In this document: positions 43,201-51,828 of the stretch, one piece after another
How positions within the stretch are numbered: position 1 is the first letter of the stretch
Layout of the letters: the number at the start of each line of letters is the position of its first letter
NCBI GenBank assembly: GCA_964443145.1
Contig: CAYUBS010000002.1
Span: 19,690-83,689, forward strand
Reading direction: 5' to 3'
Source of the DNA: JAHEFT01 sp964443145
Lineage (GTDB): Bacteria > Pseudomonadota > Gammaproteobacteria > Xanthomonadales > SZUA-36
DNA: 64,000 nucleotides
The notes under the pieces: model-generated
What the model was told of the DNA's origin: nothing
Databases searched by the model: none
The model's input: only the letters and a program-made list of their open reading frames with translations
Translations under genes and position numbers: made by a program

Positions 43201-44588
43201 AGCTCGGCGGCTTCGATCCGCATTATGCACCCGCCTATTATGAAGATACCGACCTGGCGTTCCGGATACGGTCGAAAGGCCTCAAAGTACGCCTCCAGCC
43301 GAGGGCGGTCATCGTTCACCATGAGGGGATCACCTCGGGTACTGATATCAATGAAGGCGCCAAGCGTTACCAGGCCGTTAACCGCGAGAAATTCCTCGAA
43401 CGCTGGAATTCCGAACTGGCCTCCTACCCCGAGCCAATCCACGACCCGGACAACGGCAGCGAAATCCGCCGCGCGCGTGATCACCGCCTTAAAGGACGGG
43501 TACTGATCATTGATGCGTACACCCCTGAGCCGGATCAGGACTCAGGCAGCGTCCGTCTTTGTTACCTGATGGACTGCCTGATTGAACTGGGCTACGGCGT
43601 GACCTTCATGGCCGATAACAGAACCCATGCGGGCCGTTATACAACAGCGCTGCAACAGGCGGGTGTGGAGGTGGTTTACGACCCCTGGACGGAATCACTA
43701 CCGGTATTTTTCCGCGAGCGGGGGAATGAATTTGACTTCGTGCTGATCAGCCGTCACTACGTGGCCTCAAACTACGTTTCCCAGATCCGGCGCTACTGCC
43801 CCCGGGCCAGGTTCATTTTTGATACGGTCGACCTGCACTACCTGCGCGAAGAGCGTATGGCGGAGCTGGAAAGTAACCCGGCGCTAAAAACCAGCGCCGC
43901 CCAGACCCGAAGGTCAGAACTGGCTGTCATCAACGCTGCTGATGCAACACTGGTCGTCAGCCCGGTGGAAAAGACCGTACTGGCGGAGTCTGCGCCCGGG
44001 GCTAAAGTCCACGTGATTTCCAACATCCACGCAGTCACCGGCAGCAAACGTCCTTTCGCCGAACGCAAAGATATTTTCTTCGTCGGTGGCTACCAACACC
44101 CGCCCAATATAGATGCTGCGCAATGGTTCGTCAGCGAAATCTGGCCACTGATTCATGAGCAGGAACCCGACATGACCTTTCATCTGATCGGCAGCAAGGC
44201 TCCCGAACAGATTCGCGCGCTACACGGCGACGGCGTACATTTTCACGGCTTCGTCAAAACGCTGGACCCCTGGCTGGATGGCTGCAGACTTGCGGTTGCG
44301 CCACTTCGCTACGGGGCAGGCGTGAAGGGCAAAGTCAACATGAGCATGAGCAAGGGCCAGCCCGTCGTTGCAACCCCGATGGCGGTGGAAGGCATGTTCG
44401 CACAGTCGGGAAGGGACGTGATAGTTGCAGAAACCGCGCGCGACTTCGCAGCCGGAGTGGTCCGCCTTTATCGCGACGAAGAACTCTGGAACAGCGTATC
44501 GCTGGCCGGACTGGAAAACGTCCGCCAGTATTTTTCGCTGGAAACGGCCCGCCTGGGATTGCAGGAATTGCTCCACTCGCTGCGCTGA
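40242..44588 (+). CDS. Three-module glycosyltransferase with coiled coil
   Basis: This protein of about 1448 residues joins several glycosyltransferase units. Residues 1-210 match nothing I know. About 220-620 is a GT4-type GT-B module (LHITHSWGGGVAKWVES, later SIVPETFSYTLSEMQQLDIP). About 640-720 is a coiled coil with an 18-residue near repeat (VEKRSSWAEDSEKSRLEE, VERRISWVAQLEEQLEHE), followed by SWRWTRPFRVLGR. About 815-1030 is a GT2 GT-A module (DVSIIIPVYNKW, VVMLNNDTQV, APAYYEDTDLAFRI). About 1085-1448 is a second GT-B module (RVLIIDAYTPEPDQDSGS, FFVGGYQHPPN). ATG 40242 has GGAG eleven bases upstream; 40272 is also possible. No membrane span is seen. Product and acceptor are unknown; a surface glycan is likely. 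Confidence 0.85.
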   Translation: MKGFRAESTPMTTTLPDHQNEPNSLGKLLSQHCVQCPGLPLLLLGKGIAVPDSFKAAICSLLEQVQATNPGPVVLTVLSNSVPDLNPFAGLAIAPVDVPDSDQLASLVNLLAPGEITEWNDWPDHCILVSAQAAQALSAADTSSGNALLRLQEAGGRLLLADSVFLHDPSNKLFQSDTLQPHEQQRPSAWGQLRERLGQWLQLQNSPHPMDWAPLAADFRKTKKPVTLHITHSWGGGVAKWVESFIEADDSGVNLQLCAEGPQSGKGYGQCLALYLGNQLETPVARWWLQPPIQSTVREHAQYRTVLLEIQQRYGIGRVMVSSLIGHSLEALSTGLPTLQVLHDFYPLWPLLGIHPGHYPGNMPGERLTKALQEHELLPGFRDRDTAGWQLLGQQWRECIKNNAVRTVAPSQSVADLLSDLDPGWSGMGTQIIPHGLPELPGNIPVLPRDREDGRLRVVIPGRIQAGKGQQLLLEALPEITRFAHVYLLGAGKEGEVFFGKSGVDVIIQYRREDLRGLLATIGPHVAGLLSIVPETFSYTLSEMQQLDIPVIATRVGSLAERVRHGETGWLIEPDAGALVEKLRALASNRDEIQAVRDNLADVSLSGTTQMVGQYQALCEPLSATRGLTTAQSPDRAQAAALAFQKTELTTEKRQLAKQAESLQAEVEKRSSWAEDSEKSRLEEVERRISWVAQLEEQLEHEQAAHRQTNQHLEDLRTIHDWVLATASWRWTRPFRVLGRVFKNLKQARAYNPLRWPLLLSQLVRTLSTDGLSGALNRSQSSQAKHHKPEIPAAADIESIGDPEAPSAFPDVEDPDVSIIIPVYNKWLYSAACLRSLAEIACKTSFEVIVVDDQSSDETPDRLEQVKGLTNLRNKQNLGFVGSCNRGAEAARGRYVVMLNNDTQVLEGWLDALLETFKRHPDTGMAGASLVYPDGTLQEAGGIIFRDGSGWNYGKGDNPERPEYHYSREVDYCSGACIMLETALFRELGGFDPHYAPAYYEDTDLAFRIRSKGLKVRLQPRAVIVHHEGITSGTDINEGAKRYQAVNREKFLERWNSELASYPEPIHDPDNGSEIRRARDHRLKGRVLIIDAYTPEPDQDSGSVRLCYLMDCLIELGYGVTFMADNRTHAGRYTTALQQAGVEVVYDPWTESLPVFFRERGNEFDFVLISRHYVASNYVSQIRRYCPRARFIFDTVDLHYLREERMAELESNPALKTSAAQTRRSELAVINAADATLVVSPVEKTVLAESAPGAKVHVISNIHAVTGSKRPFAERKDIFFVGGYQHPPNIDAAQWFVSEIWPLIHEQEPDMTFHLIGSKAPEQIRALHGDGVHFHGFVKTLDPWLDGCRLAVAPLRYGAGVKGKVNMSMSKGQPVVATPMAVEGMFAQSGRDVIVAETARDFAAGVVRLYRDEELWNSVSLAGLENVRQYFSLETARLGLQELLHSLR

Positions 44589-44592
44589 GAAA

Positions 44593-46809
44593 TCAGGCAC
44601 CCTGGCGTAAGCGACGGGCCTCGGTCACGTTAGGAATACTGCCCAGCCGGCTGAGCAGGTCACTGAGCTGTTCGTAATCCTTGACCCGGACCCTGAGGCG
44701 TATCGAGACTTCGTCGTTACTTTCGTCCAACCTACTGCTGATATCGGTGACCTGGGTTTCTGCCGTTGAAAGGATTGTGGAAATATCCCGGATCAAATCT
44801 CTGCGGTCAAAAGCCCGCACCTGCACTTCAACCGGGTACTTTGTTTCAGGCTGCGCACCCCACTGAACCTTGAGCAATCGCGGGTTGTTCTCCGCCCGCC
44901 AGTGCACAACCTGGCCGCAGTCTTCGCGGTGAATCGTGACGCCCCGGCCCTGTGTGATATAGCCTGCCACGGGGTCACCTGGCACCGGGTGGCAACATTT
45001 AGCCAGGGTGGTCATCAGGTTGCCGACACCCTCGATAATCAGGTCATCCCGGCCAGCTGAGGCCTTGCGCCGCTGGCGGACGGGCGACTTGGTCAGCAGG
45101 TCTTCGGCCTGAGGGACTACCTGCTCCGCCTTGATACGCTCCAGTGCGTTGAAGATCTGGCCTGTGTTGATATCGCCGTTGCCGACAGCCACAAACAGGT
45201 CGTCAACCGAGTTCATATTGAAGCGCTTCAGCACGGCTTCGAGGTCAGACAGCACGATACCGATCCTGCGCGCCTCGTTTTCAAGCGATTCCTTGCCGGC
45301 TCTCAGGTTTTCGTCCCTGCTTTCACGCTTATACCACTGCCGTACCTTTGCCCGTGCACGGGCGCCATTGATGTATCCGAGGCGCGGATTGAGCCAGTCA
45401 CGGCTGGGCTTGGGGTGCTTTCCGGTCAGTATTTCCACCCGGTCGCCGGTATCTACGACATGGGTGAGGGGCACGATCCGGCCATTAACCTTGGCGCCCC
45501 GGCAGCGGTGCCCGACCTCAGTGTGCACGTGGTAGGCGAAATCCAGCACGCTGGAACCGGCTGTCAGATCAACCACCTGGCCCTGCGGCGTCAATACATA
45601 GACACGGTCTTCGGAGGTCGCTGACTGGAAGCTGTCCAGCAGGCTCTGGTCATCCAGGTCCTCGTCCGAGGAATCGAGCAACTGGCGCATGATGGCGATT
45701 TTGTTATCAAAGGCTGGGTCGGTAGGCCCGCCTTCCTTGTAGCGCCAATGTGCCGCGACACCCAGTTCCGCATGCTCGTGCATCTCACGTGTGCGAATCT
45801 GGATTTCAACCGCCCTGCCCTCGCGATCAGCCACTGCGGTATGCAGGGACTGGTAATTGTTGCCCTTGGGCGTGGTGATGTAATCGTCGAACTCGCCCGG
45901 AATAGGCTGCCACAGCGAATGCACCAGACCCAGGGCGCTGTAACAGGCCGGCAGGTCATCTACCAGCACGCGCACCGCGCGAACGTCAAACAGCTGGTGG
46001 AAATCCAGCCCCTTACGCTGCATTTTCTTCCAAATACTGTAAATGTGCTTCGGACGGCCCTTAACTTCCGCCTGGATTCCGGCTTCTTCCATAGATGCTG
46101 AAAGTTTGTCCATGAACTGATTAATGAAGCGTTCACGTTCGGCCCGGTGTTCTGCGACCAGCAACGCAATTTTTCGATACTGTTCGGGCTCCTGGTAGCG
46201 GAAGGCCAAATCCTCCAACTCCCATTTCAGCTGCCAGATACCCAGCCGGTTAGCCAGGGGCGCGTGGATAAGCATGGTTTCCCTGGCCAGGGTCTCACTC
46301 GCCCTTTTGTCTTTTTTCGCGCGCCGCAGCAAGACCAGTTGCCAGGACAAGTCGATCAGTACAACGCGCACATCATTAACCAGGGCGAGCAACAGTCGGC
46401 GCAGACCTTCTGCGCTACGCTCTGTAACGTTTTCAGACTGTCCTGACTCGTAGTATTTGAGCTGAGTCAGCTGCTCCAGCTGCCGACGCACTTCGCCGGG
46501 CAATTCACTGATGATGCCCGGATCAACTTCTTTTTTCAGGCCGGCAACATGAACCGCGGCACAACTGATGGTAATCGGATCGGCCGACAGGCTTTCCAGG
46601 ATCTCAAGCAACTCCAGTAAACGATCAATGGCAGCGGCTGAATATGCCTTGCCAGCCAGAAGCTCATGCAGCAGTACCACGCAGCCCTCAGCCGACTCTC
46701 CAGCCGATGCTCGATAGCTATCCACCCACTGCAATAAGTGAGTCTTATCGCGCGGCCCGGAACCCTTATGTCGCGGGATCCCTCCCGCGTTGTCATCAAT
46801 CCTGTTCAT
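44593..46809 (-). CDS. relA: GTP pyrophosphokinase RelA
   Basis: RelA makes (p)ppGpp on starved ribosomes. The 738-residue product has an N-terminal pseudo-hydrolase domain lacking the His-Asp motif (AAVHVAGL where the HD is expected), so it should not degrade ppGpp. The synthetase domain carries GEFDDYITTPKGNNYQSLHTA-type sequence; the EFDD acidic patch marks the RelA and not the SpoT type. TGS (from about 390), a helical/zinc-finger region with KCCHPVPGD near 625, and a C-terminal ACT domain follow. spoT is not in the window. Confidence 0.95.
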   Translation of the reverse strand: MNRIDDNAGGIPRHKGSGPRDKTHLLQWVDSYRASAGESAEGCVVLLHELLAGKAYSAAAIDRLLELLEILESLSADPITISCAAVHVAGLKKEVDPGIISELPGEVRRQLEQLTQLKYYESGQSENVTERSAEGLRRLLLALVNDVRVVLIDLSWQLVLLRRAKKDKRASETLARETMLIHAPLANRLGIWQLKWELEDLAFRYQEPEQYRKIALLVAEHRAERERFINQFMDKLSASMEEAGIQAEVKGRPKHIYSIWKKMQRKGLDFHQLFDVRAVRVLVDDLPACYSALGLVHSLWQPIPGEFDDYITTPKGNNYQSLHTAVADREGRAVEIQIRTREMHEHAELGVAAHWRYKEGGPTDPAFDNKIAIMRQLLDSSDEDLDDQSLLDSFQSATSEDRVYVLTPQGQVVDLTAGSSVLDFAYHVHTEVGHRCRGAKVNGRIVPLTHVVDTGDRVEILTGKHPKPSRDWLNPRLGYINGARARAKVRQWYKRESRDENLRAGKESLENEARRIGIVLSDLEAVLKRFNMNSVDDLFVAVGNGDINTGQIFNALERIKAEQVVPQAEDLLTKSPVRQRRKASAGRDDLIIEGVGNLMTTLAKCCHPVPGDPVAGYITQGRGVTIHREDCGQVVHWRAENNPRLLKVQWGAQPETKYPVEVQVRAFDRRDLIRDISTILSTAETQVTDISSRLDESNDEVSIRLRVRVKDYEQLSDLLSRLGSIPNVTEARRLRQGA

Positions 46810-46824
46810 TGAACCGATAGTGTA

Positions 46825-49800
46825 TCAACATCCTGTTTTTTTCCAGGCCTCCGCAAGGCGTTTTTCTGACACTCGACAAGCAGTGCCCAATCTCTGCGCA
46901 AATAACGATACCCTGAACTCCTCGAGCAGCCAGCGGAACGCGTCCATGGCTTCATCATATACCGCATCATTTGCAAGCGCTTCGCAGTAGCGATTCCACC
47001 ACGGCGAAATCTGATCCATGCGCTGCCGGTCGCGAACCGGGTTCTGATCCAGTTGTATCAACCGTTCCTCGATGGCTTTCAGATAGCGCGGGTAGTGGCG
47101 CAGCCGGTCAGGTTCAAGGTCGCTCAGAAACCCGGGATAGAGCAGGTCATCCAATTGCGATGAGAGGTCTTCGAACAGGTCCGGGAGGCGTTGCTCCAGC
47201 GAACCATGAATTTTTCGCAAAAGGCGGCTGTACAGTGGCAGAACTTCATTCAGCAGTTCCGCCCGCTGCAGGGCCTTTTTGCCGATATCGTTCCTGACCC
47301 GCTCGCACAGTGCAGTAAAGGAATCTGCATCCCGGATGGTGCTTAGGTCACCGGCTGCATCGACCAGGCTCCGGTGCAGCAACTCCAGAGCCAGTTGCTC
47401 CTTTGTGTCCACCGGGCTCCATGCCATCAGGGCCTCGCGGCTCAGGCCATGATGCCTTTTCAAATATCCCAGTTTGTCCGGGATGGCCAGCCTGAGCAGA
47501 CGCATTACACCATCCATGTGCGACAGTACGGCTTCGTCCCAGGTGTCGAACAGTCGAAGGCCTGCGGCGGTTTCCTGGTCAACAAGTGCCGGCCACGCGG
47601 TGGCCCCATCCGGGGTTTTAATCCGCATATCCAGCTTCCCGATGGTCCAGTCAGTTAATCCATCCAGACTGAATTGCTGGCCCTGACGATCCATGAAGCG
47701 ACGCCGGGCTTTACGTCCCAGCCGCTCCTGGATGGCGTCAAGATCACGACTGCTGTCGATAACCTCGCCGCTCTCGTCCACCACCTTGACGAGGAACCTG
47801 AGGTGATCAGGAATGGAATTCTCATCCAGGTCTTGCGGTGCAATCTGTAAGCCGGTCAGACGCTGCAGTTCACCGGCACACACATCCAGCAGAGGTTCCG
47901 CACCCCGATCCTGAATCGAGCCCAATAACGCGTCTGCAAAGGCCGGGACCGGGGTCAGCGAGCGCCGTACAGGTTTTGGTAGCTGTCGGATCAGTGCGAC
48001 CAGTTTGTCACGAAGCAGGCCCGGGACAAGCCATTGCAGCGAACCGGCCGTGAGTGTATTCAGGCGTTCAATCGGCACGCTGATATGCACACCGTCATCC
48101 GCACTGCCCGGGTCGAAATGATACTCCAGCGGGAATGGGCGGCCACCGAAATCCAGGCGATCCGGGAACAATTCCCGGGGAGCATCCCCGGCATCATCTC
48201 TCATCAACACATCATGGCCGAGGTACAGCAACTCCCTGCCTGCAGCGCCAAGGCCGGTCAGCCACTTTTCAAACGACTGCGCACTGTTTACATCATCAGG
48301 AATTCTCGCATCGAAAAACTCAAACTGGGTTTGCTCGTCTGCGACCACATCTCGCCGGCGCCGCTTATGTTCCATCAATTCGACTTCGGCCCGCACTTTT
48401 TCGTTATGAGACTTGAATGCCGCGCGGGTGTCCAGTTCGCCCCTGACCAGGGCCTGCATGACGAACAGCCGCCGCGCTTCAACAGGGTCGATCGCAGCAT
48501 ATTGAATGCGCCGCTTCTCAACGATAACCATGCCGTAGAAAGAGACTTGCTCCCAGGCAGTCACCGACCCGCTGCGCCTCGACCAGTGGGGGTCGAAGTA
48601 ATGCCGTTTCAACAGGTGGGCACCCTGCTGCTCCAGCCATTCCGGCTTAATGACTGCATTGATCCGGGCATACGGCTTGCTGGTATCGACGATTTCAGCT
48701 GACATCAACCACTTCGGTGTACTGCCAAACAGACCGGAGCCTGGAAAAATGTGGTACGAGGCGGAACGTGCCCCGGTGTAGCTGCGATCTTCCGGATGTT
48801 TTTTGCCGCAGTGACTCAGCAGGCCTGCCAGCAGGCTCTTGTGTACCCGCTCGTAATCACCATGACGGCCGGTCAATTTCCGGCGGTCTTCCCGGGCCAG
48901 GTCGCGCAATTGCTGGTAGAGGTCAAACCACTCCAGCACACGTTGCCAGTTCAGAAACTCCCGGCGGCACAGTTTGCGAAACTGGTTTCCCGAATATGTT
49001 TTTCTTTTCTCGCGCAGGTAGCGCCACATCATCAACAGGGCCGCAAAGTCCGATTTGTCATCGCTGTAGCGCTCATGCGCTGCGTCTGCTGCCGCCTGGG
49101 CCTCGAGTGGGCGCTCCCGCGGGTCCTGGATACTCAGCGCTGCTGCAAGAACCATCACATCTTCCAGGCAACCCGCTTTGTCGCCTTCCTCGACCATTCG
49201 CGCCAGGCGCACATCCAGCGGCCAGCGTGCCAGAGCCATTCCAAGTTTGGTGGTCGCATGGGATTTGTCGATTGCCTGCAGTTCGAACAGTAGCTGGTAA
49301 GCATCGTTGATCATGCGCGGAGGCGGAACGTCAACAAATGGAAAGTCCTCCACCGTACCCAGGCCCATGGTCAGCATGCGCAGGATCACCGAGGCAAGTG
49401 AAGTGCGCAAAATCTCCGGCTCGGTAAATTCAGGCCGGGAATCATAATCCTCCTCGCTGTAGAGGCGCACACAAGTACCCGGACCGAGCCTGCCGCAGCG
49501 GCCGGCACGCTGGTTGGCACTGGCCTGAGAGACAGGCTCAATGGGCAGACGCTGGATCCGGCTGCGGTGAGAATACCGACTTATCCTGGCCAGCCCCGAG
49601 TCAATCACGAACCGGATCCCAGGTACCGTCAGCGACGTTTCTGCCACGTTGGTGGTCAGAATGATGCGGCGCTTACTGCCGGGATGAAAAACCCGCCGCT
49701 GTTCTGTCGAAGACAGCCTGGCGTAAAGCGGCAGCACTTCCGTACCAGCCGGTCCCGCCCGCAGGCCCTGGTGCTTGAGAAAATCGCCGGCCTCCCTGAT

Positions 49801-50715
49801 TTCCCGCTCCCCGGAGAGAAAAACCAGGATATCGCCGCGCGGATCAATCCCACTCAAGCGGCGTACCGCATTTGAAATGCCCTGGTACAGGTCGCGGTCG
49901 ACACGTTCGGTCTTTTCCACATCCGTGGACAGAGGCTGATAAAGCATCTCGACCGGGTATCCCCTGCCCGACACGGTAATAACCGGCGCCCCGCCAAAAT
50001 GCTTTGAGAATTTTTCCGTATCGATCGTCGCCGAGGTAATCAGTAGCTTGAGGTCCGGGCGGCGCGACAACAATGTACGCAGGTAGCCCAGCAGAAAATC
50101 GATGTTCAGGCTGCGCTCGTGTGCCTCGTCGATGATGATGGTGTCGTATGCGTCGAGAAACCGGTCATGCATCGACTCCGCCAGCAGGATCCCGTCGGTC
50201 ATGAACTTGATGTAACCACCCGGGCTACTGCGTTCCCTGAACCGAACCTGGTACCCGACCACGGCACCCAATTCGCTGTGCAGTTCTTCAGATACCCGTT
50301 CCGCCATTGCCCTTGCTGCAATTCGCCGCGGCTGGGTGCAGGCAATCAGGCCACGTGTACCCCGGCCGGCCTCCAGGCACAACTTGGGTAGCTGCGTGGT
50401 CTTGCCGGAACCGGTCTCGCCAGCGACGATGATCACCTGGTTTTGCTCCAGCACCTCGAGAATATGCTCCCGGTGAGCCGTAATCGGCAAATCTGCAGCA
50501 TATAACGGCTGCGGCAAATCCGCCTGCCGCTGTGCAACCCGCTGGCGCGACTGCTCGATACGCTGCACCACCTTTTCAAGCAGGTCGTCCACGGCCTTAC
50601 CCTTTCCCTGCCTGCGGCGAAATTCTGACAGCCGCTTCCGGCACCAGGCTGCATCGCTAGCCATGATGAGGGGGAGTTGCGCCTTCAGTTGGCGGATATC
50701 GGCAATTGCTTTCAT
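46825..50715 (-). CDS. hrpA: ATP-dependent RNA helicase HrpA
   Basis: HrpA is a large DEAH-box helicase; in E. coli it acts in translation-related rescue and mRNA processing. The 1296-residue product has family length. Walker A is AGETGSGKTTQLPKL (near 95), motif II is IIIDEAHERSLNID (near 190), and SATIDTEKF and QRAGRCGR give motifs III and VI. The helicase-associated and OB-fold domains come next, then the long HrpA-specific C-terminal region (DUF3418). The start is ATG 50715, with a GTG two codons upstream. It is divergent from the threonine aldolase gene over about 53 bp. Confidence 0.96.
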   Translation of the reverse strand: MKAIADIRQLKAQLPLIMASDAAWCRKRLSEFRRRQGKGKAVDDLLEKVVQRIEQSRQRVAQRQADLPQPLYAADLPITAHREHILEVLEQNQVIIVAGETGSGKTTQLPKLCLEAGRGTRGLIACTQPRRIAARAMAERVSEELHSELGAVVGYQVRFRERSSPGGYIKFMTDGILLAESMHDRFLDAYDTIIIDEAHERSLNIDFLLGYLRTLLSRRPDLKLLITSATIDTEKFSKHFGGAPVITVSGRGYPVEMLYQPLSTDVEKTERVDRDLYQGISNAVRRLSGIDPRGDILVFLSGEREIREAGDFLKHQGLRAGPAGTEVLPLYARLSSTEQRRVFHPGSKRRIILTTNVAETSLTVPGIRFVIDSGLARISRYSHRSRIQRLPIEPVSQASANQRAGRCGRLGPGTCVRLYSEEDYDSRPEFTEPEILRTSLASVILRMLTMGLGTVEDFPFVDVPPPRMINDAYQLLFELQAIDKSHATTKLGMALARWPLDVRLARMVEEGDKAGCLEDVMVLAAALSIQDPRERPLEAQAAADAAHERYSDDKSDFAALLMMWRYLREKRKTYSGNQFRKLCRREFLNWQRVLEWFDLYQQLRDLAREDRRKLTGRHGDYERVHKSLLAGLLSHCGKKHPEDRSYTGARSASYHIFPGSGLFGSTPKWLMSAEIVDTSKPYARINAVIKPEWLEQQGAHLLKRHYFDPHWSRRSGSVTAWEQVSFYGMVIVEKRRIQYAAIDPVEARRLFVMQALVRGELDTRAAFKSHNEKVRAEVELMEHKRRRRDVVADEQTQFEFFDARIPDDVNSAQSFEKWLTGLGAAGRELLYLGHDVLMRDDAGDAPRELFPDRLDFGGRPFPLEYHFDPGSADDGVHISVPIERLNTLTAGSLQWLVPGLLRDKLVALIRQLPKPVRRSLTPVPAFADALLGSIQDRGAEPLLDVCAGELQRLTGLQIAPQDLDENSIPDHLRFLVKVVDESGEVIDSSRDLDAIQERLGRKARRRFMDRQGQQFSLDGLTDWTIGKLDMRIKTPDGATAWPALVDQETAAGLRLFDTWDEAVLSHMDGVMRLLRLAIPDKLGYLKRHHGLSREALMAWSPVDTKEQLALELLHRSLVDAAGDLSTIRDADSFTALCERVRNDIGKKALQRAELLNEVLPLYSRLLRKIHGSLEQRLPDLFEDLSSQLDDLLYPGFLSDLEPDRLRHYPRYLKAIEERLIQLDQNPVRDRQRMDQISPWWNRYCEALANDAVYDEAMDAFRWLLEEFRVSLFAQRLGTACRVSEKRLAEAWKKTGC

Positions 50716-50768
50716 GGGCACAAATTATAAGCGAGACTCGCATCCAGCAGAGCCGTATAATTCGCCCG

Positions 50769-51800
50769 ATGGACCTCAATTTCAGAAGCGATAACGAATC
50801 ACCGGCGGCCCCCGCCATTCTGAGTGCCCTGCTGGAAGCGAACCAGGGGACGGCCTGGGCCTATGCAGACGATCCGTGGACAAAGCGACTAGACACGGCA
50901 TTCAGCGAATTATTTGAGACCCAAACCACCGTGATTCCCGTCAGTACGGGGACCATAGCCAACAGTATTGCACTGGCGACAGTGACCCCGCCCTGGGGTT
51001 CTGTGTACTGTCACCGCAATGCCCATATTCTGAACGACGAGAGCGGTGCTCCGGAGTTCCTGGGTAACGGGCTGCGCCTGGAACCGGTAGATGGTCCGGA
51101 GGGCAAGTTCAGTGCCGAAGCAATGGAGGCCCTGATCCGCTCCCACGCGGGCCACGGCATCCACAGCTATCTTGCATCTACGGTCAGTATTACCCAGAGC
51201 ACGGAATCCGGAACGATCTATGCGCCCGGCGAAATTGAAGAGATATGCAGTGCGGCTGCCAGGTACAACATGGCTGCCCACATGGACGGCGCCCGCTTTG
51301 GCAATGCCATTGCCCACCTTGGTTGCCACCCGGCCGACATAACCTGGCGCGCCGGTGTGCAGATGCTTTCGTTTGGCGCCAGCAAGAACGGTTGCCTGGC
51401 CGCGGAGGCATTGTTGCTGTTCGGTAAACCCGAATTGAGTGAGACGGCGCAGAGGCTGCGCAAACGGTCCGGTCACCTGTTGAGTAAAATGCGCTATGTA
51501 TCCGCACAACTACTCGCCTATATCCAGAATGGCCTGTGGCTGGAACTGGCGAACCATGCTAACGGCCAGGCGGCGCGTTTCGCCGATGCTGTAAAGGCAC
51601 ACCCGGCAGCGCGCCTGGAGTACCCGGTTCACGCCAACGAAGTATTCGTTAACTGGTCTGCCGAAGGATTTGAACGCCTGGAGAAAGCCGGCGTTCAGTT
51701 CCTCACCTGGCCTGGAAGAGATGACCTGGCGAGATTCGTTTTTTCCCATTGTACGAGTGATGAAGAAACCCACGCATTGTGCCGTGCAATTGCTGCCTGA
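50769..51800 (+). CDS. Low-specificity threonine aldolase family enzyme
   Basis: This PLP-dependent fold-type I enzyme of 343 residues matches the beta-eliminating lyase/threonine aldolase family, which splits L-threonine or related beta-hydroxy amino acids into glycine and an aldehyde. The N-terminus MDLNFRSDNESPAAPAIL is the family start. An acidic PLP-contacting motif AAHMDGARFGNA lies near 175, and the PLP lysine is in LSFGASKNGCLAAEA (about 205). The family match begins at ATG 50769; the frame is open back to 50706 across the hrpA promoter. It could act on a substrate other than threonine. Confidence 0.9.
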   Translation: MDLNFRSDNESPAAPAILSALLEANQGTAWAYADDPWTKRLDTAFSELFETQTTVIPVSTGTIANSIALATVTPPWGSVYCHRNAHILNDESGAPEFLGNGLRLEPVDGPEGKFSAEAMEALIRSHAGHGIHSYLASTVSITQSTESGTIYAPGEIEEICSAAARYNMAAHMDGARFGNAIAHLGCHPADITWRAGVQMLSFGASKNGCLAAEALLLFGKPELSETAQRLRKRSGHLLSKMRYVSAQLLAYIQNGLWLELANHANGQAARFADAVKAHPAARLEYPVHANEVFVNWSAEGFERLEKAGVQFLTWPGRDDLARFVFSHCTSDEETHALCRAIAA

Positions 51801-51828
51801 GCCACTCACTCCAATTCCGGAAACCCCG

